Positions 25,401 through 37,807 of a DNA stretch of 64,000 bases are shown here, in pieces. Source of the stretch: Cricetomys ansorgei. Lineage: Eukaryota; Chordata; Mammalia; Rodentia; Nesomyidae. The notes under the pieces are model-generated. The model was given only the letters and a program-made list of their open reading frames with translations, was not told the DNA's origin and made no database searches. The number at the start of each line of letters is the position of its first letter. Positions within the stretch are counted from its first letter, which is position 1. Position numbers and translations under genes: made by a program. The stretch lies in the NCBI GenBank assembly GCA_026225945.1, contig JAMJFZ010000818.1, forward strand, positions 4,549,001 to 4,613,000, read 5' to 3'.

Positions 25401-28400
25401 TTGGGACAGGTGCCCAGATCCAGGAATGAGTATATATGGCTCACGTGGCGAGGGCTGTGTCGCCTCTGCTGGGTGTTGGTGGTGGGCTGGGGTGATGGTT
25501 GCTCATTGTGGGCTGGAGCTTGCCTGAGTCCCGCTCACTGAGCTCCGCCCGTGTGAGTGCCGAGCAGGGCTGGAAGAGCACACTGCACATCTACTGTGTC
25601 ACCAGCTCCGTCCTCAGTCCTTCCTGGGATGCTGACAGCTTTAGCACATAGAGCACAGGACATGTCCCGGTCCTGGGGTTGCATTCTTGGGCCCACTCTG
25701 AGAGCAGAGGGACCCACTGCCTGCAGCTGAGCACTGGTTCACTGTCTGACTGTGATGCCATGGGCCGGGTGTGTTTTTGTGACTTGTGTTGTAGGCTGTC
25801 TTGTCTTCTCTTGTTTTTGAGACCACCAAGTCTTGTTATGTAGGGCTGGCTGGCTCAGAAAAATTTCACAGTGTCAGCCAGAATGGCTTTGAATTTGCAG
25901 CAATCCTCCTGCCTCTGCTTCTCCAGAATTGGGATTACATGTGTGAGGCTACCACTCTGGACAAACACATTTTATTTATCTTTATTTTGTTTATTTATTT
26001 ATTTGAAATAGAGACAAGGAGTTTTACTGTGTAGCCCAGGCTGGCCTTGAACTCAACAGAGATTCACCTGCCTCTGCCTCTGGCATGCTAGGATTATTAA
26101 AGGCACATGCCACCCCATAGTACCCTGCTGTGGTGGTTTACCCAAGAAGGACAAGGAGGCACAATCATTATGCAAGCCTTGCCAGACCTCAGCAGAGGGA
26201 ACCAATGTCACAGCAAGCAGCATACTCAACGGTGGAACCTCAAGCGTCTGAGCTCAGGTGTTTTTATTTTTTCAGAATTCCTCAGGTGCTCTACTGATAG
26301 CATGTGCAGATCATGTGCTATTGAACATCCCCCCACTGAAATCCTGAAATCCAACACCTGCAGACAATTCAAAATGCCCAGGCCCGTGCATCCGTTTTCC
26401 CAACAGGGCACAAAAACAATATTTTAAATACAACTAAAAATAAACATCTACAATTCCCCTTTTCTGTATAAAAAAATTGCTTTATCTCTACAACACAGTT
26501 TAACACAATACCAGCAAAATAATTTACAAGAGGAACAATCATGAGCATTGCTAATGCACAGGACCAAATGAAACCAAACATCAAGCTTTTCACAATGTCT
26601 TTGGACAGCAGAAAAACATTGCCAATGTCCAATTATCTGGAATTCACTTACAATCTTCTGGGCTCCTCCAAAGGGCTTGGATCACTTCTCTGGCTCTGCC
26701 CTCTGCAGCACACACAGCTTGTCCTCCAGGCTCTGGCTGGCTCCACTCCACTGCTGCTGCTGTTCTTGATGGTCATCCCATGGTACTGGCATCTCAAAAA
26801 CTGCTGGGGTCCCTTGCTGCAACTGGGCTGTGCTTTCATAGCCTCTCATGGGCTCTCTTCATGGTGCCAAGCTTCAACCTCTTTACAAACATAACCCCTT
26901 CAATCTGGGTCTTCAACTGCCCCTGAGGCTGCATCTTCACCAATGGCCTTTACTGGGCTCCATCTTCAACTACTGTGGAGACTGCACCCTCACCAATGGC
27001 CTCTTGTGGCCTCTCTCATAGTGCCAAGCCTCAGTTGCTCTCCATAAGCCCTTCATGCCTTCAAAACCAGCACCACCTGGGTGACTCTTACAGTACCAAG
27101 TTCAGATACCAACATGAGATACAACCCCGCCCAATTCTGGAAAACTGTTTCTGTGTGCTGGCCCTAAGGAAACACTTTCCAGATTTTAAGATAGAGTGGT
27201 TTGCTGGGAAAATAACTAGTTCTTGTCTGCAGGAAGGGTTCCCTCATGAGTAGTGTTCTCATCACCATCACCAATATCTGGACCTCTTGTCTTTCTCTTT
27301 AGTTAGGTTTGCAGAAAAAAAAAAAAAAGAAAGAAAAATTCGGTCAGTTTAACTAAGCAGTTTTTTGGCTCCAAGCTGCGGGTTCTGCAACAGCAGGGTG
27401 TGCCCTGGGCCAGTGGGAAGTATTGAAATATTGAAATATTCTGGCAGTTTGGCTTTCAATTTCACCACTACTAAGGGGTAACATACAACCCTTTCCATAG
27501 ATCTCAAACACAACATCTTGAGCTTCACACGTATACAGCACAACTATCAGAAACCTCAGTGTATAGAACAGTACGCTCTGGTGTCCCTTTCCCACGGCCT
27601 GGCTGCTGCAAGAGGGAGAGTCAGCTCCATGATCAGGAAAAACCGCTGAAACCTTGCTTCTGCTCCCAGCTGAATTATTTGTTTTTACCATGAAAATTTC
27701 TTTCTCTAAAGGCCTCCATTCTGTGCCTCTCATCTCAGAGCTTTCTTTCTCATTTATTAATTTCACAGCCTTTTCTCTTCGTAGAGGCTTATTTCCTTTC
27801 TCTCTTTCCTCTTCCGTCAGGAGCCTTCAATTAATACCTTAATCTTCAGCCCCTGGTAGCTTCCCTGAGCATACTTTACCAGACTCTGAGGTCCGGAGTT
27901 TCTTTCTCTTCTTCCTTGTCTCTATACGTTGGATGAGCGTGACTTCAGGCCACTTGTAGGCTCCACCTGTAGTGTAGTACACTGCTGAGGTGCTCACCAA
28001 AGATGACAAGGAGGCATTTTCATAGGTGCAAACCCTGCCAGACCTCAGCAGAGGGAACCACCGTCATGGCCAGCACCGTATTTGACAGTGAAACCCCAAG
28101 CATCTGAGCTCAGGTGTTTTTATTCTTTCTGAATGCCTCAAGTAGTCTATTGATCATGTGCAATCAAACACACACACCCCTGTCGCGCCCTACCCCCACT
28201 GAAATCCAACACCTGCAGATAATTCAAAATGCCAAGGCTTGTGCATCCCTTTTTCCAACAGTGCACAAAAACAACATTTTAAACACAACTAAAAATAAAC
28301 TTCCACCCCACCCCATCCCATCCTATTTTTTAATTTGTGGCAGATTCTCACTAAGTTGCCCAGGCTAGCCTTGAACTGTCCCCAGTCTCTCAAGTATCCA

Positions 28401-31400
28401 GGACTACTGGCCTCTATCACCAGAGCACAGCCTGCTTTGTAACTGGGGGGGGGGGGCAGGGTGCCGGAGAATCAAATTCAAGGCTTCGTGCGTGTCAGGC
28501 AAGCATCTGGGGTGCCATCCCTAGCCTGTCTGGTGGTCTTTAATGTATCAGGCAATGGTGGAAAGAAAGACGTTAGTCCAGAGGGCCAGGGACAGACAAA
28601 ACCTTGCATCCCCGACCGCAGGCGGAGCTGGAACTAGGGCCAGGGAAAGTGTCCCTTGGTGCTCTCCAGTAGGACCCCAGTCCCAAGCAGGATGTAAGAA
28701 GCTTTGCGTGGGCCTTCAGTTCCCGCCTTTCTGGCCCCTAGAGCCTGCCTTTCTGGCTCCTAGAACCCACCTTTCTGGCCCCTCAGTGCCCACCTTTCTG
28801 GTTCCTAGAACCTGCTCTTCTGGCCCCTCAGTGCCTGCCTTTCTGGTCCTGCTTGTCCTTATTGTCCGTGTTCGTTTGTCTCCTGTGGCCACCCTTTTCC
28901 AAGTCATACCATTTTCCTCTGTGGGCCTCACTGTAGGAGCCCTTTCTGGATGTAAGAGGTCCTCCTTGCAAGGCCGAATAGCTGGAGATGACTGACTTCT
29001 GTGTTCAGAGAAGGCAAGCAATTAGTGTTGAGGCACACAGCAGAGAGGAGGCCCACGCGAGCCGTCTGTCCAGGGTCCACACTGTACCGAGGCTGAGTCT
29101 AGGCTGTAGGGTCCAGTGACTTCAGTTCAAAGCCAGAATTAGCTGCAAGAGGGGCCTCTCTTAGACAGTGGTCTGCTCTTGGGTCTGTTTCTGTTTTGTT
29201 TTGCTTTGTTTTTAATCTGTTAAATGAGGTGATAAGAATGTGGTCCTCTCAAAGTTGCTTTTGAAGTTTAAATGGGAATAATGGCTCCTGGGTGCCCTGT
29301 TGGTTGGGGTCATTCTGATTCTGATCCTGGGGGATTTGAACTGGCATACAAGCCCTTGTGGGTTTCCTGAGCCTCAAGGAAGGCTTGAAGTGGCAGGGCT
29401 TGATGGGAAGTCACCCCGGGGGACAGCTGTTAACCGCTCAACTTCTTGTCCCACTGTGGTTTGTTCTCAGGGAAGACAGGGCTAGAAGGAAGTTCCCTGT
29501 GGCGAAGCATGGCTAGTGCAGATCTCTTTGTCTTCTCTCCTCAGGCTTCTCCCACCTGCCCAGTGGGCTGTACCCAACCTACCTCCACCTGAACCACCTG
29601 GAGCCCCCCAGCAGCGGGAGCCCCCTCCTCAGCCAGCTGGGTCAGCCCAGCATCTTCGATACCCAGAAAGGTCAGGGGGCAGGAGGGGGTGGGGCTGTTT
29701 CGGGGCAGGGAGGGGGTGGCAGAGTGAACTCCTGGGGGGGGTACTCTGCAGGATTCCCAGATGTCGTCCATGTTTTTATCTCTTTGTTGGGTGTAGGGGG
29801 TCCCCTGGGATGGAACCCTGGGCCGTGAAGGTGCTGGGAAAAGCTATTGAGCTGCACCCCGAAGCTCCTTTTCCTTTTCCTTGATTGAGACGGGGTTTCT
29901 CTGTGTAGCCCTGGCTGTCTTGGATCTCACTATGTGGACCAGGCTGGCCTCGAACTCACAGAGATCCTCCTGTCTCTGCCTCCAAAGTGTTGGGATTAAA
30001 GACGTGCTCTGCCACCGTACCTGGTCCTTCACCAATGTTTTCTTTCCTCTCCTTCCTTCCTTTCCTTTTTTAAACCAATAATTGACTTCCTTTTTTCTTT
30101 TTTTACCCTTCCTTCCTTCCTCCCTCCCTCCCTCCCTTCCTTCCTTCCTTCCTTTGTGTGTGTGTAGATCTGAGGACAACTTTCGGAGTTCTCTCCTTCT
30201 ACCACATGGGCTGGAGCAGGTGCTGTTAGCTGCTAAGCCGCCTTGCAGGCCTTTCCTTCCTCCCTTTCCCTCCTCCTCTTCCTCTTCCTCCTCCCCTCCC
30301 TTCCCCCTTCCCCCTTCTTTCTCTCTCGGCAGTCTTTCTCTCTCTCTTGCCTTGGGTAGTCCACAGTAGCCTAGACCTTGCTACATCATTAATGACTGCT
30401 TTAAACTTAATGTCCACTGGCTTTTGCCTCTTGAATGCTGGGATTACAGGCATGGTCCTCAAGATGCCTTTTTGAGGCCCAGTCCCCAAGGCCCCTACCT
30501 CACCTGTCACTGGGTTACCCACAGCCTTTTAAAAAGCCCTGGATAGCTCTGAAAACAATCCTGGCTTCTCTTCCTTTTCAAATGAGGAAGCAGGACCCGA
30601 AGGATTAGGTGACTAAAGCCAGGTTTTTACTCAGTTTCCAGTCATGCCTTGCCTTTCCCTCAGAAGGACCAGACCCCCGCACATTCTCTTTCTGGGGTGC
30701 CAGGCACCCTTGGGTGAGGGGAGGGCATCCTGGGGCTAGGAGTGGGTGATTGATGGTCCTGGTTCACTATGTCCTTTCCTCCCTAGATGGCTTCTACCTG
30801 CCGGCACCGGGGACCCTGCACTCGCACACGCCCTCGACCAGAACCCCCGGAGGCCACTCCTCAGGGGCCCCAGCCAAAGGCTCCGCCCGGGAAGGCGCAG
30901 GGAAGGATCGCTCAGGCCGTGGTGGTGGAGATGCCCCTCACTTGTTTGGCAAGAAAGACCCTCGGGCACGTGAGGAGGTGTCTGGGGCCCGTGGCGTGGT
31001 GGACTTGACCCAGGAGGCCCGAGCCGAGGGCCGCCAGGACCGTGGGCCCCCACGCCTGGCCGAACGTCTGTCGCCCTTCTTGGCAGAGGCCAAAGCCAAG
31101 GGTGCGCTGCAGCCATCCGCCTTGAGCCTGTGCAACGGCGCGGTGGACGCAGGGCTGGTGGCCGAGCTGGGCCGTGGAAATGCCAAGGAGCTCGTCAGGC
31201 CGGAAGACAGTGCGCGGCTGCTGCGGCGGGCCGAGGCCCTGATGCCCACGGCAAGGCCCTGTGGGTCCCCTCTGCCACCGCCGCCTCCACCACCACCACC
31301 ACCACCACCACCACCGCCGCCGCCGCTGCCCCCCAAGGGCCCCCCCGCGCCCCCTTCCTCGACACCAGCCGGTGTCTACACCGTGTTCCGCGAACCAGGC

Positions 31401-34400
31401 CGTGAGCACCGCGTGGTGGCACCCACCTTTGTGCCTTCTGTGGAGGCCTTTGACGAGCGTGTGGGACCCATCCAGATAGCATCCCAGGCGCGCGATGCCC
31501 GGGCTAGGGAGAGGGAGCCAGTCCGCCCCGGGGTCCTGCAAGGTCCACCCGGATCTCCCCGGCTGGAGCGACCCGAGGTCCTTCGGGAGAAGAGTTCCGT
31601 CATCCGCTCCCTCAAGCGCCCACCTCCATCCGATGGACCCCCAGCCCGCTCCTCCCGGTCTTCCCCAGATGCCCGCGCCTACCTGCCCCCCAAGGAACTG
31701 CTCAAGCCCGAGGCCGATCCGAGGCCTTGTGAACGTGCACCCCGAGGCCCCGGCTCCTCTGCTGCCCAGCAGGCTGCTAAGCTCTTTGGCCTGGAACCAT
31801 CTCGACCACCAGGGCCGGAGCACAAGTGGAAACCCTTTGAACTGGGCAACTTCGCCACGTCGCAGATGGCTGTGCTGGCTGCTCAGCACCACCATGCCAG
31901 CCGAGCCGAAGAGGAAGCCGCTGTGGCAACAGTGTCCAAAAAGGCCTACCTGGACCCCGGGGGTGCGATGCCCCGTGCCTCGGCTACCTGCGGCAGGCCC
32001 AGTGCCGACCTCCACCCCGCAGCCCACGGACCCGGAGAGGCCTCTGCTATGCAGAGTCTCATCAAATACAGTGGAAGCTTTGCTCGGGAGGCAGTGGCTG
32101 TGCGCCCTGGCGGCTGCGGGAAGAAGAGCCCCTTTGGAGGCCTGGGCACTATGAAACCTGAACCCACACCCACATCCGCAGGTCCCCCCAGAGCCCAGGC
32201 CCGACTTACACACCCCGGGGTCCCTACAGCTGGAGGGGGCCGGCAGCTGAAGCGGGACCCAGAGAGACCCGAGAGTGCCAAGGCCTTTGGGCGGGAGGGC
32301 TCTGGTGCCCAGGGGGAGGCCGAAGTCAGACATCCGCCTGTGGGGATTGCCGTGGCTGTGGCCCGGCAGAAGGACAGCGGGAGCAGTAGCCGGCTGGGGC
32401 CTGGGCTGGCAGACCAGGAGCGCTCTTTGTCACTGAACAACGTCAAAGGTAGGCGCCGGGCCCTGTTTTTGTTTTAGTGGTACTGCGGGGTCTGTCAGGC
32501 ACAAGACAGGGAAGTCCTCTGCCAACGAGCCATATCATTCCTCTCCTTTTATTTTCTTTCTTTGCGGGGAGGGGGACGGGGCGGCCTTAATAAAGAGCAA
32601 GATGGCCTCCAGCTTACATGCAGCAGGACCCTGGTTCACTTGGAACTGGGGTGGAACGCTGGGCTTGCGAGCTACGTAGTAAGCAGTCCAGCAACTGACC
32701 CACACCCCAGCCCCCATTTCTTACTAAGTTGCCCACACTTGAACTTGCTCTGTAGTCTAGGTGGGGTTTGAACGTGTGATCTCTCTCTCTCATGAGCAGT
32801 TGGGATCTCACCAGGCCCAGGCCCATTCTTGACTTCTTAAATTTCAATCTGTGTGTGTGTGTGTACGCACATTCACGGAGTACACCGCAGTGCACATATG
32901 GAGGTCAAAGGGCAGGTCATAAGAAATGGCCCCTCTTCTACCTTGAGGAGCTGGTGACAGAACTCAGGTGTTCAGGGCTGGCAGCAGTGTCTTTACCCAT
33001 AAATCACTTCACTGGCCAGAGACAGTCCCTCTTGTCGAAGCTACAGATACCAGGCTAGCTGGCCAATATCTCCCGCAGATAATCTTTTATTCGCCTCCCA
33101 TCTGGCCATAGGGGCTCTAGGACTATAGACGTGAGCTACCGCGTCTACCTTTATGTGCTTCTGCGGGATCCAGACTCAGGCCCTCACTTTATTTTCTGAG
33201 CCCAGTCCCTAGTTCTTGATTCTGCCCGCCTAACCGTCTGACCTCCGGTTTCGGGCCAGTGTTTTACTGAGTGGCCCTGGTTAGCTTGGAACCTACTGCG
33301 TAGACCAGGCTGGCTTTGAACTCGCAGAGATCCACCTGCCTCTGGAGTGCTGGGATTAAAGGTGCATGCTACCACTCCTGGCTGATTTCCTACTCTAGTC
33401 TCCCAAGCCTCCCTTCCTCACACCCTCCTCCTAACCCTCCTCCCCCTCCCGGTACGGCTTGCCCGTTCCCCACTTTCCCGTGGCGGCTGCTATTGAAACT
33501 TTGATTGCCTTTCCCATTATCGACGCCGACGTGTAGAGTGCAGGAGAGGAGAACGAAGGAAAAGACCATTATGTTTTCCCAGCACCCCAAACACTTTCCT
33601 GGCTTTCCCTGAATTCATTTTCCCGTGCAATTTGTGTCTACCCGCAGAGTGGCTGGCGGAGCACTGGCTCGGCCTTACGCGTTGTTTCCGTATCACGGTG
33701 TGGGTTATTTCTCCCGAGATGGTGGACTCTTTACAAGTATCGTTTTTATTTTTTTACGGCCTTTAATATTCCGTGGAGAGCACCCGCCGGCAGGTACCAT
33801 AGTTAGGTCTCCGTTCCCTGGTGGGCATTTTAAGTCTTTGCCTGCTCTCTTTTGTGTCGACCCTGCTGGGTGGAATATTTTTGCACGTAGAACCTCCGTG
33901 CTGTTTTGAGTCACTCCGTCCGTCCTGTCCCAGAGATTTCCTCGCAATAGACTGGCCTCAAGCCTTCGGTTCTGAGTAGAGCTGGGCGTGTTGCCTCGTT
34001 CGCTGCCTCTGGCGTCGGGTCAGCGTGGGGCCTGGGGTATAGTGGGTGTTGGATAAACAGATGAATGGGTGAATGTTTGTGAATGGTAGAGGTGGCTTCC
34101 TGACAGGCTTTACTGTGAGTCCTTTCTAATTGAAAAAAAATGCGTGAGGGGGAGGGGGGAAGCCAGACAGTGGTGGCGCACGCCTTTAATCCCAGCGCTT
34201 GGGACTCAGAGGCAGGTGGTTCCCTGAGTTCGAGACCAGTGTGGTCTACAGCGCGAGTTCCAGGCAGCCAAGACTTTGACTTCGGGATGTATATATGGGG
34301 TTACGCGTGCACGCACGCGCGCGCGCGCACACACGGCCATGCATGTGGATGAATGCTTGTCTTGTGAGAGGTGAGAAGGGACATCATAGCCCTCTTACCT

Positions 34401-37400
34401 GCTGAGCCTTCCTGCTAGCCCCCTGGCTGCTGCTTCTTTTTAAAAAATTATTGTTTATTATCAGTGTGTGTGCGCACATGTGTGGGCGTGTGACTGTATG
34501 AACATGTGCTTGCCATGTGAGCATATGGAGGTCAGCGAACAACTTCCTAAAGTTGATTTCCTCCTTCCACCCTGGGTTCAGGGGATCAAATTCAGGTCAT
34601 CAGGCCTGTTCGGCGAGAGATTTTATCCACCGGATCTTTTTCCATTTTTCATGTGTGCTGAGTGTGAGTACTTGGGCATGTGCGTGCACGCCTTAAGGTT
34701 GGAGTATAGTTTAAGTCTTGGGTGTAGTCCTCGCCGTCTACCGTGTTTGGAGTGGGGCCTCTTTTTTGTGACTACCTACACCAGGGTAGGTGGTCTGTGG
34801 GCTTTTGGGGGACTCCCCAGCCTTCCCCTCCTATCTCTCTGACATTAGGGCGTCCCTGTGTTGTGGGGATCCGAACTCCTGTCCTCGAGCTTGGGAAGCG
34901 CCATATCTGTTGAGCCAACTCCTCAGCCTGTTTTTTTTTCTTTTTTCTCTTTTGAGACAAGGTCTTGCTGTAATAGCTAAAGCTGAGCCTAAACTAGCCT
35001 CAGACTTGTGACCCTCCTGCCTCAGCCTCCCCAGTGCTGGGATTACAGGTGTTAGCCCCTGCACTGGGCTTGTTTCTTTTAGTCCATAGTGAGGCCGGAT
35101 CTTTTTCCAGAACTTGGTCGGTGTCCTTGAGTCCCCGTGTAATTTGGAGACTTACTCGAGATATTTATTGAGCTCTGCCCTCCATCAGCTAAGGGCAGAG
35201 CCTACTGCCAGGAGCTAAGGGCCTGTGGTTCAGGCATCGGAACTGTGTGACTGCCCTGGCGAGGGCTTGGCAGGTTGAGTGAAGGCCAGGAAAAGGTTAT
35301 GTGTCCCAATGGTCCCTACTCATGTGACATCTCAAGGCCTTGTCTCATGTCCCCCAGCCACTTCTCCTGGACCACAGTCCAGGGCCAGCCTTTCCTGCAG
35401 CTCCCAGATGAGACACCCATTGCTGTCTTGTACACGTGTCCCCTGCCGTCTGGGTCCTTCTCCTCCCCAGCCCACCTCTTGCTGCCTTCTCAGTTCTAGG
35501 GTCTTTTCAAGCAGCCCCTTCTGTGGCCTCTCTCCTGGACTGATGTCAGTCCTGTTTCCCAGACAGCCTAGCAAGGCAGGGTGTCCATCTCGCCCTAACC
35601 CATTGGTACTGCCACTGATGGGAGGTCTCAGGGCCTCACCCTGCCCCCGGAGTGGAGTACCGGGCCTGGGTGCTCCCACTGAGTAGCCCTGATGAAGAAC
35701 TCACTATATAGACTAGGTTGGCCTTGAACTCAAAGAAATCCTCCTCTCTGCTGGGATTAAAGGCCTGTGCTCCCACACTGGGCTCCTAGCAGTATCTTTT
35801 ACACCACCCAATGCTCCAGCTGGTCCACGCCTGTTTTCGTGGTAGAACACTCCCATGCCTGTGTTGACTGTGTCTGGCTAATCCCTGCATATCCCTATGT
35901 CTCTTTAGACTGAGCATCTGGTCCTTTAGACTTTGAACCAGGATATGACTCCTTTTCTGCCCTGTCTTTGAATTCCTCCAACATAGAGGGCTATGAGTGG
36001 TGCTTAGTGGATGTTTGTTGGCTGACTAAATGACCCTCTTGCTCTGGGCAGAGATACCTAGTTAAGGAAGCTGGCCCTTTGATGATGGGAGGGTGCAGCA
36101 ACACCCGATTATTCTAGGATGGAATGATAGCAGACAAGCCTTCTACCCTGAATAGGGTTCTAGACATGGTAGGTATCCCTCTCGTGTTGCAGGGTGGCTT
36201 ACGATTTAGTGTCCAAAATACCTGTGCCCACGAGTGTCTTAAGTGTGTGTGAGCAAGGAGAAGATGTGTTGAAGTTTGGGCTGAGGAAGTTGTTTGTGTC
36301 TGATGCTTTTTTTTTTTTTTTTTAACTTTTGGGGATGAAAAGTATTGTCTCATATGTATGCTACCTACTTGCTCTAACTGAGCCACACCCCAGCCCCTCA
36401 CTGGGGGATTCTAGGCAGGAGCTCTACCACTGAGCCACACCCCAGCCCCTCACTGGGGGATTCTAGGCAGGTGCTCTACCACTGAGCCACACCCCAGCCC
36501 CTCACTGGGGGATTCTAGGCAGGTGCTCTACCACTGAGCCACACCCCAGCCCCTCACTGGGGGATTCTAGGCAGGGGCTCTACCACTGAGCCACACCCCA
36601 GCCCTTCACTGGGGGATTCTAGGCAGGTGCTCTACCACTGAGCCACACCCCAGCCCCTCACTGGGGGATTCTAGGTAGGTGTTCTACTGTTGAAATCTCT
36701 TTTCCTCCTCTCTCTTGCTTACTCCCTTTGGTTCCTCATGGCTTCCTTAGTGTTCCTTTGCCAGTTCCTGCCTCAGGATGTTTGCAGGTGCTTGACTTTC
36801 TGCACATCTCATTCTTCTTCCAGATCTCCATCCTTGCTGGCATTTACTGTTTGTTGATAGAGTTTCTGTCCGGTGTTGTGTAGAGAGGGCACTGACGGCT
36901 AGGATGGCAGGTGGAACCTGAGCAATGCAGTACACACACTCCGGTGTGGGGCGGCGAACCAGCCACTGGCAGCACAGTCATGTGATCAGCGATGAGTAGT
37001 GTTATGGGAGAGAGGTGGTCAGGGTGGTGCATTCCTGGGGGAGATGACAACTGAAGCTGTGTTGAATAGTCTCCAAGATGGAGAAGGCACGTTTGTGGCT
37101 GACACGCAGAGATTGGAGGGGGCCTCTGGACCCCATGGTGTGGGCTCAGGGCAGGGGCTCGGCTCTGTGGGGTGACTGTGAGCAGAGCTTAGAGGCTACA
37201 GTGAGCTACCGAACGAACCGATGTGAGCAGAGGCGGGGCCCCAGAGCGTGGGTCAGGTGTGGTAATCATGTCACGATTCTTTGGGAGTCGGCCAAGTTGC
37301 AGAGAGCAGCCTGGAGCTCTGCCTAGTGGCCCTGGGCACGGAGGCTGCTCTGAGCTGGTGTCTAGTGGCAGGTGACACTTGGGATAGGAAGTAACCCAGG

Positions 37401-37765
37401 GCAATTCAGTCAGGAGGTACAGAAGATTTGTGACCCCGAGCTGAGGCCACACACTCCAGAGGCCCGCCCCCTTTTTCTGGGGCCCCAGCAGCCAGTGTCA
37501 CTGCCGTACCTGCAGCTGGTCTCAGACGCAGACACTGGCGGCACGCGCCCTTCGCAGATGGCTGAGCCCTTGGGAGTGCGTGAGCCTGGTTGACGTGGCG
37601 TCTCCTCTGGGACACGGAAGCATGAGCTCAGCTTCTGATTTCCAGGCACAGCTGTGGAACTCTGGGTGGCTCTCTATGCCTGGGCTCTGCCTCAAACCTG
37701 CTGTTCCCTTCTGAGCTACGGTTTCCCTGTGGTTCCTGGGCACAGCTCCTTCTGGTTCTGCCATC

Positions 37766-37807
<42 letters not shown>

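Larger units (their letters stand above)
26126..28302 (-). mobile_element. Internally deleted endogenous retrovirus, minus strand
   Basis: Two related ~320-bp terminal repeats bracket about 1.5 kb of internal DNA. Read on the minus strand, the LTR begins TGTAGATG or TGGAAG and ends CAGCA. Each LTR holds an AATAAA (plus-strand TTTATT at 26263 and 28118). A purine tract AAAAGGGG lies just before the 3' LTR (plus strand 26456-26463), as expected for a polypurine primer. The interior has no recognisable gag, protease, polymerase or envelope motif, only short open frames, so it is a defective or non-autonomous copy. The LTRs clearly differ from each other, so the insertion is old. I do not recognise the family with certainty; class II (mys-like) is a guess. 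Confidence 0.7.
24689..29544 (+). other. Tnrc18: Intron 2 (4.9 kb) with ERV insertion
   Basis: GTAAGG at 24689 to CTCTCCTCAG at 29544. It holds a (CT)n tract at 25027-25055, reverse B1 pieces at 25800-25960 and 25975-26115, a deleted ERV (26126-28302), a decayed B1 near 28330-28440, a poly-G at 28446-28457 and a minisatellite at 28726-28852. The remainder (25060-25790 and 28870-29540) is unique sequence with nothing recognised. Confidence 0.85.

Noticed and set aside
26369..27766. ERV interior frames as envelope or gag genes
   Set aside because: Hydrophobic and charged stretches are present, but no diagnostic motif is seen and one frame runs into the LTR. I could not support a retroviral gene call.
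26111..28330. Target-site duplication around the ERV
   Set aside because: 'caccccat' occurs near both ends, but the right copy lies in a CCCCA-rich stretch and does not abut the LTR, so it is likely chance.
30912..32333. 473-codon open frame on the minus strand
   Set aside because: It is the antisense shadow of GC-rich Tnrc18 exon 4. It has Gly/Trp/Arg-rich low-complexity content, no splice or promoter context and no recognisable domain.
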